From: Shewanella sairae
GTDB taxonomy: Bacteria; Pseudomonadota; Gammaproteobacteria; Enterobacterales; Shewanellaceae
DNA length: 50,997 bases
Assembly (NCBI RefSeq): GCF_023283535.1
Contig: NZ_JAKILT010000038.1
Location: 1-50,997, forward strand
Direction of reading: 5' to 3'
Position 1 is the first letter of the stretch. Every line of letters begins with the position of its first letter. A program made the translations under genes and the position numbers. Under the pieces are notes generated by a model. The model was not told where the DNA came from. It searched no databases and saw nothing but the letters and a program-made list of their open reading frames with translations. Positions 11,150-19,226 of this stretch are shown one piece after another.

Positions 11150-11185
11150 AATAAAACCCTGCATCATGTCAGGGTTTTATTGTTT
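11150..11185 (+). terminator. Intrinsic terminator after kdsA
   Basis: A 9-bp stem AAAACCCTG/CAGGGTTTT with an 8-nt loop, flanked by A- and T-rich tracts. Confidence 0.8.
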
Positions 11186-11315
11186 TGATCCATGTAAATT
11201 AAGTTTCGATACAGATTAGACATTTATTCTAGTAAGTTATAAAAAAGACACACGATGAAGTGATGGCTTCTATAGCTGGCAAACTTTAAGTGTAAGAACA
11301 TAATAAATAGGTTGA

Positions 11316-12881
11316 ATGATGAAAGCAGACAAACAGGTGCTTCCTGATGAAGGGGCACAAGGAATGTTAGGTAAGGCGTTAGACGGCATCGAAAGGGTAG
11401 GTAATAAGTTACCCGATCCAGCAATGCTATTTTTGATTTTGATGTTTGGTGTTTGGGCATTGTCTGCACTGTTATCCGGTGTGAGTTTTGATGCGATAGA
11501 TCCTCGTACTAATTCTCCAATCGTTGTAAATAATCTGCTCAGTGCCGATGCGTTAACGCATTTTCTAACCTCAATGGTGACCACCTTTACTGCTTTTGCG
11601 CCATTAGGTGTTGTATTAGTGGCAATGCTAGGTGTCGGCGTTGCTGAGCATTCAGGCTTTATTAACACCGCGCTTAAGCGCATGCTAAAAATTACTCCTG
11701 CTAAATTTTTAACTCCAGCGGTGGTTTTAGTGGGTATTATCTCGCACACTGCAACTGATGCGGGCTACGTAGTGGTTATTCCGCTTGCTGGCGTGATCTT
11801 CTTTACTGTTGGACGTCACCCGTTAGCAGGTATTGCTGCGGCGTTTGCTGGTGTATCTGGTGGTTTCTGCGCTAACTTTATCCCGTCAGGTATTGACCCG
11901 TTACTGCAAAGCTTTACTCAGGCAGCGGCGCAAATCGTGGATCCTGATATTGAAGTTAATCCATTAAACAATTGGTTCTTTGCGGCCTCATCTTGTATCC
12001 CGATTACTCTGCTTATCTGGTATCTAACAGATAAAGTGCTAGAGCCTCGCTTAAATCGTACCCACAAGGTTAATCGTGAAGAGGTGGATCTTCCTGCGAT
12101 GGAAGAAGAAAAACCATCTGAGATTAAAGCATTCCGCGTAGCAACCTTAGTCATGGTCGTGGCGATTGCAGCGTTCTTCTCGTTAACTGTGCCAGAAACC
12201 TCAACACTGCGTGACGCTGATGGTTCACTAACGAGCTTTAAAGCGCCGTTGATGCAGTCGATTGTACCGCTTATTTTTATCTTCTTTATGCTGCCAGGTC
12301 TGGTCTATGGTTATATGACAGGCTCATTTAAAACCTCTGGCGATGTTGTTCAGGCTATGTCTAAATCGATGAGCGGCATGTCACATTACATCGTTATGGC
12401 TTTTTTCTGTGCGCAGTTTGTGGCAGCATTTTCGGCATCTAACCTTGGTGCGCTGATTGCGGTTGAAGGTGCTGGTGGTCTAAAAGCCCTTAATCTACCA
12501 GCTGAAATTACCGTTGTGGGTATGATTATTTTAGTGGGCTTTGTGAATCTGTTTGTGGGTTCATCATCAGCCAAGTGGGCATTGATTGGTCCAGTACTTG
12601 TGCCAATGTTGATGCAACTTAATATCAGCCCAGATCTATCACAAGCGGCTTACCGCGTCGGTGATTCAAGCTCAAACATCATTACGCCATTAATGCCTTA
12701 CTTCCCGTTAGTAGTGGTTTACTGTCAGCGCTATGTGAACAACATTGGTATTGGTACACTGATCTCTATGATGCTGCCATTTAGCTTGGCACTGATGTCT
12801 ATCTGGAGTGTGTGGTTACTGGCTTACTGGGCGTTAGGTTTCCCACTCGGTCTAGGTGCTAGTTACACTTACGGACTTTAA
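11316..12881 (+). CDS. AbgT family transporter
   Basis: A 521-aa membrane protein of the AbgT (p-aminobenzoyl-glutamate transporter) family, whose studied members AbgT and MtrF import p-aminobenzoyl-glutamate or export sulfonamides. Family features visible here are the N-terminal RVGNKLPDPAMLFLILM and the re-entrant hairpin region VGIISHTATDAGYVVVIPL near 139. The C-terminal VGDSSSNIITPLMPYFPL (near 448) is the second family hallmark. About ten further hydrophobic segments follow the AbgT pattern. The true substrate cannot be read from the sequence. Two adjacent ATG codons (11316, 11319) are possible starts. Confidence 0.9.
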   Translation: MMKADKQVLPDEGAQGMLGKALDGIERVGNKLPDPAMLFLILMFGVWALSALLSGVSFDAIDPRTNSPIVVNNLLSADALTHFLTSMVTTFTAFAPLGVVLVAMLGVGVAEHSGFINTALKRMLKITPAKFLTPAVVLVGIISHTATDAGYVVVIPLAGVIFFTVGRHPLAGIAAAFAGVSGGFCANFIPSGIDPLLQSFTQAAAQIVDPDIEVNPLNNWFFAASSCIPITLLIWYLTDKVLEPRLNRTHKVNREEVDLPAMEEEKPSEIKAFRVATLVMVVAIAAFFSLTVPETSTLRDADGSLTSFKAPLMQSIVPLIFIFFMLPGLVYGYMTGSFKTSGDVVQAMSKSMSGMSHYIVMAFFCAQFVAAFSASNLGALIAVEGAGGLKALNLPAEITVVGMIILVGFVNLFVGSSSAKWALIGPVLVPMLMQLNISPDLSQAAYRVGDSSSNIITPLMPYFPLVVVYCQRYVNNIGIGTLISMMLPFSLALMSIWSVWLLAYWALGFPLGLGASYTYGL

Positions 12882-12920
12882 ATATTAAGTCAGCGGCTTA
12901 ATTGAAAGTTTTAAGTGAAC

Positions 12921-12950
12921 AAGGGCAACGTGTAGACGTTGCCTTTTTTA
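12921..12950 (+). terminator. Intrinsic terminator after the AbgT-family gene
   Basis: A stem GGCAACG/CGTTGCC with loop TGTAGA is followed by seven T residues. Confidence 0.8.
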
Positions 12951-13073
12951 CTGACTTTATTTTTACAATTCTCACCCACCATCAATAAGAGTTATTTTCA
13001 GTATTTGAGACTAATTCACCCTAAAGTCTTCACTGCATGCATAATAGCATTTTGAATATTGGCGCTAATTAAT

Positions 13074-13949
13074 ATGGCTTGGATCTTTTTTACCTTTCTT
13101 GCAGCCTTTATGCAGGCCTGGCGCAATGCGTTTCAAAGTCAATTAAGTAAAGACGTTAATATTGCTGGTGTCACCTTAGCGCGCTTTATTTGGGCCACGC
13201 CGATAGCGATGCTCTACTTGGCAGGATTGTATGTGTGGCAGCCTGTGGGATTGCCTTTTATCACCCTTAAGTTTAGTGCTTATGTGCTAGGTGCAGCTGC
13301 AATGCAAATACTGGCAACTGCATTGATGGTGAAGCTTTTTAAAATGAAAAACTTCGCTGTCGGGGCGGGGCTTGCCAAGAGTGAAGCCTTAGTTGCAGCT
13401 ATCCTTGGCGTGTTTTTTTTCGGTACTCACTTGTCGCTACTTGGCTGGCTAGGCGTCTTTATTGGCGCTATTGCCGTATTTATGATGAGCAGTAAAAATG
13501 GATTCAAACAGCTGTCAATGCCGACTGTTTTGCTTGGGCTTGCTTGCGGTACAGCATTTGCGCTGACCTCGCTCTGGGTTCGTGAGGCAAGTTTGAATCT
13601 TGATTTACCTTTTCCCCACCGTGCAGCGTGGGTATTGTTATTTGTGATTGCGATTCAAACGACAGCGTTACTGATTTACTCAAGCCTTGTTGATAAAAAT
13701 ACCCTTGAAGGGTTAATGCAAAGGCCTAAGCTGACGTTATTAACCAGCGCTACAAGCTGCATTGGTTCAATTGGCTGGTTTAGTGCTATGTCGTTGCAAG
13801 CAGTGCCTTATGTGAAAACACTTGGACAGATAGAAGTGTTCTTTACCTTACTTATCGCCACCTTGTGGCTTAAAGATAAGGTAAAGATTAAAGATATGCT
13901 GGCGCTGGTTTTGATCGCCATCGCTGCTATTTTGGTGATGTGGAACTAG
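13074..13949 (+). CDS. EamA/DMT-superfamily transporter
   Basis: A 291-aa protein with about ten hydrophobic helices in two EamA-like halves, as in drug/metabolite transporters. The first half contains LAAFMQAWRNAFQSQLSKD and the second ends with the typical LKDKVKIKDMLALVLIAIAAIL. The substrate is unknown. I use the ATG at 13074; a TTG at 13059 would add five residues that do not extend the first helix sensibly. Its last four bases overlap the convergent PAP2 gene. Confidence 0.82.
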   Translation: MAWIFFTFLAAFMQAWRNAFQSQLSKDVNIAGVTLARFIWATPIAMLYLAGLYVWQPVGLPFITLKFSAYVLGAAAMQILATALMVKLFKMKNFAVGAGLAKSEALVAAILGVFFFGTHLSLLGWLGVFIGAIAVFMMSSKNGFKQLSMPTVLLGLACGTAFALTSLWVREASLNLDLPFPHRAAWVLLFVIAIQTTALLIYSSLVDKNTLEGLMQRPKLTLLTSATSCIGSIGWFSAMSLQAVPYVKTLGQIEVFFTLLIATLWLKDKVKIKDMLALVLIAIAAILVMWN

Positions 13950-14641
13950 TGGTGCTTTAATACTCGCTTACTTATTGCTATGGAGATTTGTGCGCAAAGT
14001 AGACCTAAGGTTGCACCGGCAAGTAAGTCGCCTAAAAAGTGATAGTTTTGCCCTAATTGCCCTGCAATCGCTCCCAACATAGCCGCTAGCCAGAGTGGGG
14101 ATAGATTGGGAAAACGCCACCAGAACACGCTGACAAGCGCAAAGGTAAATAGTGCGTGACCAGAGGGAAATGAGTTATAGGCAGCGCCTGCCATAAAAGG
14201 GTGAAAGGCTTCTACGCCATCACTAATCCAAGAAGGGTTACTGCCTGTTGCAGAATGTAACCAGGTTTCTGGCCAAGTGCGACCAAATATATATTTGGCA
14301 CTGACTCTGACAACACTCGCTAAGCATAAGGTAATGACTAATGCGATTGCCACGGGGGCAAGCTTTAAGCGCCACGCTTTATGTAGGCAGGCTAATATGA
14401 TGATGGCGGATAGCGACTCAAACAATATTGGCATTTGGCTTAGAGGCTTAAACAAAGTGCTTGCATCAATGTTGTGATGCATCCATGTTGAAATAGGCCG
14501 ATCTAGAAAATACACACTAAAAACAATACTGCAGATTGCGGCTAGGTACAGCCAAGCACATGTTCGCAAAGCGAGCGTCTTGTTTGCGCGAGGTGGCTTA
14601 CTTGAGGCGGTCTCTAAATGATCCATAAATTTAAAAGTCAT
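13946..14641 (-). CDS. PAP2-family membrane phosphatase
   Basis: A 231-aa membrane protein with about six helices. The three PAP2 signature blocks are present: KYIFGRTWPE near 115, the central PSGH within YNSFPSGHALFTFAL near 159, and the final YHFLGDLLAG with catalytic His and Asp near 201-205. Such enzymes remove phosphate from lipid phosphates, for example undecaprenyl diphosphate, phosphatidate or phosphatidylglycerol phosphate; the exact substrate is not determinable here. It runs convergently into the DMT-transporter gene with a 4-bp overlap of the stop codons. Confidence 0.85.
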   Translation of the reverse strand: MTFKFMDHLETASSKPPRANKTLALRTCAWLYLAAICSIVFSVYFLDRPISTWMHHNIDASTLFKPLSQMPILFESLSAIIILACLHKAWRLKLAPVAIALVITLCLASVVRVSAKYIFGRTWPETWLHSATGSNPSWISDGVEAFHPFMAGAAYNSFPSGHALFTFALVSVFWWRFPNLSPLWLAAMLGAIAGQLGQNYHFLGDLLAGATLGLLCAQISIAISKRVLKHH

Positions 14642-14714
14642 GCGGGGAGCTTAGCAGGAGTTTATGGACTTACTTAGTGAACTACAATAGCTGTTTAGCG
14701 CTGATAATGCCGCG

Positions 14715-14825
14715 CTAATCTTTGGACTTGTTTGCTGCTTTCATTGCAATTGAAATGCAAACAGCTGCGCCGCCCCAGGTTATTAGTAAAGCCAATACCA
14801 TCATTACGACTGCTCCAGTACTCAT
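14715..14825 (-). CDS. MetS-type small subunit of an NSS amino-acid importer
   Basis: A 36-codon ORF beginning MSTGAVVMMVLALLITWG with a single membrane helix and a basic tail ending NKSKD. Its ATG overlaps the stop of the upstream transporter gene by one base (TAATG), so the pair is translationally coupled. The size, the one-helix topology and the MSTGA...WGG pattern fit the methionine/alanine importer small-subunit family, whose reference is MetS beside MetP in Corynebacterium glutamicum. The role as an essential accessory subunit is taken from that precedent. Confidence 0.82.
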   Translation of the reverse strand: MSTGAVVMMVLALLITWGGAAVCISIAMKAANKSKD

Positions 14826-16327
14826 TATTTCTTCTCCTCAATGTGATGGTTTGAAATTACGCTGATAAAGATAGCAATAAATAGCATAACTGCAATCAAG
14901 CCCCATCCTAGAAAGAGTTGGTCTGCTATCGGATAGTCCTCGTAGCCATTTTTGAGTGTGTTTATAAGGTTTTTGACTAAGATAATCGCCAGCATGAGGG
15001 GGCCAAGGAAGCGTAAGCAGATTTCTAGCCATTTACCTACTGCAAATTCACTACAGCGATTTGCATATTGGCGTATATCTGCAATTTTAACTAACCAAGT
15101 CAGTATTATCAGCTCTATTAAGCAGCTAGAAAGTAAAGCAATGTTATTAATGAAGTAGTCTATAAGATCAAGTAATAAGAGACCGCCATTGCTTGAAAAT
15201 GCCATTGATGCAATAAAACCGAAACCACATACCAGTAGTGCTGATTTTTTACGTGATAGAGCAAGTTTGTCCATTACTGCAGAAACTACGGCTTCTATTA
15301 TTGAAATATGCGAGCTTATGCCTGCGACCACAAGGGCTAAGAAAAATACAGGCCCTAGAATATAAGGTATAGGCAGTAAATTGATAGCAGCGGGAATAGT
15401 GACAAAAGCGAGGCCAACACCTGATGATACAACGTCGGTAATAGGTTTCGCTTGCTCGGCCGCCATGTAGCCTAATACTGCAAAAATCATTATGCCGCCA
15501 AGTATTGAAAATCCACAGTTAATCAATACGGTCATAAAGGCATTGTTATTGATATCTGACTTTTCAGGCAGGTAGCTCGAATAGGCAAGCATTATGGCAA
15601 AGCCGACACTTAAGGTGAAGAATATTTGCCCGTAGGCTGCAGACCAAACTTTTGCATCTAAAATCATGCTGAAATCTGGCCTAAATAAATAATTCAGTCC
15701 ATCTAGTGCACCGGGTAAAAACACTATCCGACCAATTAGCAGTAACACCATGATAAAAAGTAAAGGCATCATTATCTTGCTTGCACGCTCAATACCGCCT
15801 TTTACTCCGCTATATACAGCTAAAGTTGTTATCGCCCATGCTATTGCCATTGGGATGGCGATATGCAGTTGAATGGAGCCGAGTTTAGTCGGTGAATTAT
15901 CGCCGAGTTGTAGGTATTCGGTGAAGAAAAACGCATTGGTATCAGTTCCCCAGCTTTGGGAAAAAGAGTAGCTAAAAAACGATATTGCCCAACCGATGAT
16001 AGCAACATAATAAATTGCGATAACCGCAGCGATGAAAACCTGAAACCAGCCAAGCCACTCCAGCTTTAAACCCGTTGATTGCCCTAGCTGTGCAAAAACC
16101 TTTGGTGCCGCACCACGATACTTATGACCGAGAGTGAATTCCATAATCATAAAGGGAATACCGGCGGTGACCATGGCAAATAGGTAGGGGATTAAAAATG
16201 CGCCGCCGCCGTTTTCATAGGCCATGTAGGGAAAGCGCCAAATATTGCCTAAGCCAATCGCTGAGCCGACAGCTGCAAGAATAAAACCTGTCCTTGAGTT
16301 CCATTGCTCTCTTTGCATGGTTTGCAC
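14825..16327 (-). CDS. Neurotransmitter:sodium symporter family transporter (MetP-like)
   Basis: A 500-aa, about 12-helix Na+-coupled amino-acid importer. Helix 1 carries the NSS signature GSAIGLGNIWRFPYMAYENG near 17-36, followed by GGGAFLIPYL, which together form the Na+ and substrate sites. The C-terminal helix and the one-base overlap with a MetS-type subunit point to the MetP subgroup, so methionine, alanine or other hydrophobic amino acids are plausible substrates. The start MQTMQREQW at 16327 is acceptable; a second Met three codons on is an alternative. Confidence 0.9.
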   Translation of the reverse strand: MQTMQREQWNSRTGFILAAVGSAIGLGNIWRFPYMAYENGGGAFLIPYLFAMVTAGIPFMIMEFTLGHKYRGAAPKVFAQLGQSTGLKLEWLGWFQVFIAAVIAIYYVAIIGWAISFFSYSFSQSWGTDTNAFFFTEYLQLGDNSPTKLGSIQLHIAIPMAIAWAITTLAVYSGVKGGIERASKIMMPLLFIMVLLLIGRIVFLPGALDGLNYLFRPDFSMILDAKVWSAAYGQIFFTLSVGFAIMLAYSSYLPEKSDINNNAFMTVLINCGFSILGGIMIFAVLGYMAAEQAKPITDVVSSGVGLAFVTIPAAINLLPIPYILGPVFFLALVVAGISSHISIIEAVVSAVMDKLALSRKKSALLVCGFGFIASMAFSSNGGLLLLDLIDYFINNIALLSSCLIELIILTWLVKIADIRQYANRCSEFAVGKWLEICLRFLGPLMLAIILVKNLINTLKNGYEDYPIADQLFLGWGLIAVMLFIAIFISVISNHHIEEKK

Positions 16328-16433
16328 CTGTCCTTGCGCTGTGTAATCGCAATTAGTATTAGAAACGTCTTTTGCACTAATTTTAGTCAGGATTGAAGAA
16401 CTTGCAGGGACTAACGTTTAACTCGGTAGCAAA

Positions 16434-16475
16434 CATAGGACATAGAACATAGAACAAAGAACAAAGAACAAAGAA
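16434..16475. repeat. Heptanucleotide tandem repeat, six units
   Basis: Six successive 7-bp units: CATAGGA, CATAGAA, CATAGAA, CAAAGAA, CAAAGAA, CAAAGAA. It lies in the 283-bp gap between the NSS-transporter start and the PanE-like gene, which is otherwise featureless. Because the period is seven, slippage would alter spacing upstream of the minus-strand transporter gene without touching a reading frame. Confidence 0.85.
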
Positions 16476-16587
16476 GGGCAGTGAGTTGCGCTATGTTAAA
16501 TGGGGAAGCCTCGACAGTTATCTAGCCTAGTGCTGTGCTGACTAGGCTGGCTCTCTAGTTGAGCGACCAATTGTCGCGCTGATTAGC

Positions 16588-16629
16588 TATTGAACCATTG
16601 AGATATTGAACTATTGAGATATTGAACTA
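16588..16629. repeat. 16-bp tandem repeat covering the panE stop codon
   Basis: Two full units and a partial third: TATTGAACCATTGAGA, TATTGAACTATTGAGA, TATTGAACTA. The last part encodes the C-terminal Ser-Ile-Ser-Gln of the minus-strand PanE-like protein and its stop codon, so changes in repeat number could change its tail. Confidence 0.8.
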
Positions 16630-17621
16630 GGGGCTGGGGGCAGGTATTTAGCCTCTATTTGCTGGATCTGCTTAAGTAGCTGCTGATTATAGGGAGTATC
16701 GATTCGTAACGCTTTGCCTCGCGCAACAACAAAACCATTAATGGCATTTACTTCCGTTTTACGCTGGTGGCACACATCTTGGTGCATTGATGATAGGTTG
16801 TTAGCGGTTAATGCGATGACTTGATACACGCGTTCAATTAAAAAAGCGTGTGACAAATTTATACCGTCGGCATGAGCAACTTCAACTAGTTCTGCAACGG
16901 CGCAGTTTATAATATCGCGATACTTATCAGCGGCCAGTTCACCATTGGCGCATTGATGAATCGCGGTGAGTGGGTTGATGGCTACATTTACCGCAAGTTT
17001 TTGCCATAACAAGGGCAAAATATCTGCATGCCACTCACTGTTTTTAATACTATTGAGTAATATGTTTTTTAACAGTGGGCTCAGTGGTGGCGTTTTAACA
17101 TCGCCATTCAAAGACCCTAACTGAGTGAGACCGGCGCCGGTTTGCTGAATATGCCATTGAGCCATTTTTAATGAGCCTTGCGAAGTGGTGCCTAAGCTTA
17201 ACCCTCGGCCATTAAGGCTAGAGATAACATCGATATGTGGTCCCATGCCGTTGTGGAGCAATAAAATATGCGCGTTACTCGATAAAAAAGGCAGGACTGA
17301 ATTTAGCGCTGAGGCAACTTGATAAGCTTTCACGCAAACAATCAATAATGCGCTTTTCGATAACGCTTGTTGATAATCATTGCAGCCAATGAACTGGGCA
17401 TTCAGCGTGGTTATTTCGCCTTCAATATTGGTCAATGTAAGCGCAAGGCTTGCCGAATCAGAATCTCTGCTTATAAAGTTGACTTCAAATGGGTTAGGTT
17501 TCGCTTGTAGCTGATGGTAAATAAGCTGACCGATAGCCCCTGCACCTAATATCGTGATGGATTGAGTGGCTAACTGATTGCAGTTTGTTGTGCCAGCTAG
17601 AGTGGCATTGGGTAAAGACAT
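16611..17621 (-). CDS. panE: 2-dehydropantoate 2-reductase (PanE/ApbA family)
   Basis: Predicted NADPH-dependent ketopantoate reductase of pantothenate synthesis. The dinucleotide-binding ILGAGAIGQLIYHQL lies near the N terminus, the conserved lysine/asparagine pair is in KLAVNVAINPLTAIH, and EVNAINGFVVARGK matches the C-terminal active-site block. I start at the ATG at 17621 (336 aa); a GTG two codons earlier (17627) is possible. An N-terminal extension of about 20 residues before the Rossmann fold is unusual. No other pantothenate gene is nearby, so another ketoacid substrate within this family cannot be excluded. Confidence 0.85.
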   Translation of the reverse strand: MSLPNATLAGTTNCNQLATQSITILGAGAIGQLIYHQLQAKPNPFEVNFISRDSDSASLALTLTNIEGEITTLNAQFIGCNDYQQALSKSALLIVCVKAYQVASALNSVLPFLSSNAHILLLHNGMGPHIDVISSLNGRGLSLGTTSQGSLKMAQWHIQQTGAGLTQLGSLNGDVKTPPLSPLLKNILLNSIKNSEWHADILPLLWQKLAVNVAINPLTAIHQCANGELAADKYRDIINCAVAELVEVAHADGINLSHAFLIERVYQVIALTANNLSSMHQDVCHQRKTEVNAINGFVVARGKALRIDTPYNQQLLKQIQQIEAKYLPPAPSSISQ

Positions 17622-17694
17622 TGGCACGCAGGCCCTTCTATTTATTGCCTTGTTCTACGGCTGTTTAATAGTGAAAGTTTAAGGATGAACATAG

Positions 17695-18129
17695 CTACTT
17701 GCTGCCAGGTTCTATTAACTTAGTGGCTTTGATATAGCGGCAATATAACCAATGAGTAATGTAGAACAGCGAGATCCCAAGCATATCAGCGATAAAGTCA
17801 CCAATAGACGCACTGCGATAGGATAGCTGTGATTGCACTATTTCGATAAAAACTGCATAAAAGGCTAAGATTATCGCTAAAATATACCATTTAGGCTTAA
17901 ACGCTAAGTATGTGAGATAAGACAGAACAAAGAAGCTACCAACATGACCGAATTTATCAAAATACGGGATCCCTGTTGGATAGTAGTTAGGCTTAGAAAA
18001 TACCAGATAACTCACGAGTACAAGCATTAAAGCTAAGGCAGATTTAAAAATAGTTTGTCTGTTTATCACATCATGGTCATTTGAGTTATTTGCTTCAATC
18101 ATAAGAAAACCGATAAGCAAAGTCACCAT
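17695..18129 (-). CDS. VanZ-like family membrane protein
   Basis: A 144-aa protein with four predicted helices. The VanZ-like fold is indicated by YFDKFGHVGSFFVLSYL in the middle and EIVQSQLSYRSASIGDFIAD toward the C terminus, where the acidic and basic residues flanking helices are family hallmarks. The function in ordinary Gram-negatives is unknown; VanZ itself gives low-level teicoplanin resistance in enterococci. The start could instead be the internal ATG nine codons on; neither has a clear ribosome-binding site. Confidence 0.75.
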   Translation of the reverse strand: MVTLLIGFLMIEANNSNDHDVINRQTIFKSALALMLVLVSYLVFSKPNYYPTGIPYFDKFGHVGSFFVLSYLTYLAFKPKWYILAIILAFYAVFIEIVQSQLSYRSASIGDFIADMLGISLFYITHWLYCRYIKATKLIEPGSK

Positions 18130-18227
18130 AAAGGCGAAAATTCGCTAGATATAATGATTTATTTGCTTCAAGTTCACAGTGCCTATGCGTAAAATACGGT
18201 CTCAGACATTTTTTAAGGACCAAACTT

Positions 18228-18713
18228 ATGCCTTCAATGGATATTGTTTCAGAAGTAAATGAAGTTGAACTGCGTAACGCGGTTGATAACTCTGTGCGCG
18301 AATTGAAAGGACGTTTTGACTTTCGTGGTAAAGAAGCCAGCATTGAGTACAAAGATCACGTAGTGACTTTAACAGCTGAAGATGATTTTCAGTGTCGTCA
18401 GTTGGTTGATATTTTGCGTATGCAGATGAGTAAACGCGATGTCGATCCTAAGTCGATGGACGTTGATGAAAAAGCGGTGCACAGTGGTAAAACCTTCTCT
18501 TTGAAAGTGAAGTTTAAAGAAGGTATCGAAACCTTAGTCGCTAAGAAGTTAGTAAAACTTATTAAAGACAGTAAGTTGAAAGTTCAATCATCTATTCAAG
18601 GTGATTCTGTGCGTGTTACTGGTAAGAAGCGTGATGACTTGCAACAGGTGATGGCTTTAGCTCGTGAGTCAGAGCTTGGTCAACCTTTCCAGTTTAATAA
18701 CTTTAGAGATTAA
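18228..18713 (+). CDS. yajQ: YajQ family nucleotide-binding protein
   Basis: A 161-aa cytosolic protein starting [20 protein letters not shown], with the GRFDFRG stretch and two ferredoxin-like halves typical of YajQ. Members bind cyclic di-GMP (shown in Xanthomonas) or nucleotides and nucleic acid. The C-terminal [17 protein letters not shown] and [10 protein letters not shown] end are strongly conserved in the family. An AAGGAC ribosome-binding site lies at a suitable distance from the ATG, and a strong terminator follows. Confidence 0.92.
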   Translation: MPSMDIVSEVNEVELRNAVDNSVRELKGRFDFRGKEASIEYKDHVVTLTAEDDFQCRQLVDILRMQMSKRDVDPKSMDVDEKAVHSGKTFSLKVKFKEGIETLVAKKLVKLIKDSKLKVQSSIQGDSVRVTGKKRDDLQQVMALARESELGQPFQFNNFRD

Positions 18714-18737
18714 TCGACCGAACGGTATGATTCTCGA

Positions 18738-18766
18738 CAAGGGCTGCCATATTGGCAGCCCTTGTT
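18738..18766. terminator. Bidirectional intrinsic terminator between yajQ and the PspB-like gene
   Basis: A 13-bp perfect stem ACAAGGGCTGCCA/TGGCAGCCCTTGT with loop TAT. It is placed to end both yajQ (plus) and the convergent small gene (minus). Confidence 0.75.
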
Positions 18767-18773
18767 TTAAAGG

Positions 18774-19007
18774 CTAATCTTTGAGTTTATTAATTTCTTC
18801 GTTAACTTCATAACCTTTATCGGTGATGATTTTCTCCAAAACCACTAAACGGTGTTGGATGCTTTTTACCTCATCAATTAGCTTCATTTTATCACTACTA
18901 TCAATCTTCGCTTCAAGCTGCTTCATGCGAAAGCGATATTTAAAAAAGTCTGTGCCAAAGATGGCAAAAACAATAATCGCAACAATAATAATTTGACCGA
19001 TATCCAT
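18774..19007 (-). CDS. Small membrane protein, PspB-like layout
   Basis: A 77-aa protein with an N-terminal membrane helix (residues about 4-20, IIIVAIIVFAIFG), a basic patch (KYRFRMK) and an amphipathic coiled-coil tail containing IQHRLVVLEKIITDKGY. This layout, and the LEKIITD/LESILD-like heptads, recall phage-shock protein B, but no pspA or pspC lies nearby. I would describe it as PspB-like of unknown function rather than PspB. Confidence 0.65.
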   Translation of the reverse strand: MDIGQIIIVAIIVFAIFGTDFFKYRFRMKQLEAKIDSSDKMKLIDEVKSIQHRLVVLEKIITDKGYEVNEEINKLKD

Positions 19008-19226
19008 ATTCTTTTCCTTTACTATTCCAAGTTAGTCACATCATCAATAAACATTAGCAAATAAATTAGCAAAATAAGTGCCAATAGTAAAAGTTGTTTA
19101 TTTTCAGGGTTTTACGTTTTAGAGTCGCAACTTGTAATATTTATAATCACATAAAATTAATTATTTTGCTCACTTGTTGGTTATTTATGCCGCTGGCCAT
19201 AATGACTGATCTCAAAAGGGCTTATT

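Noticed and set aside
18774..19007. True phage-shock protein PspB
   Set aside because: The layout is similar, but no pspA, pspC or pspF is nearby and diagnostic PspB residues cannot be confirmed by eye.
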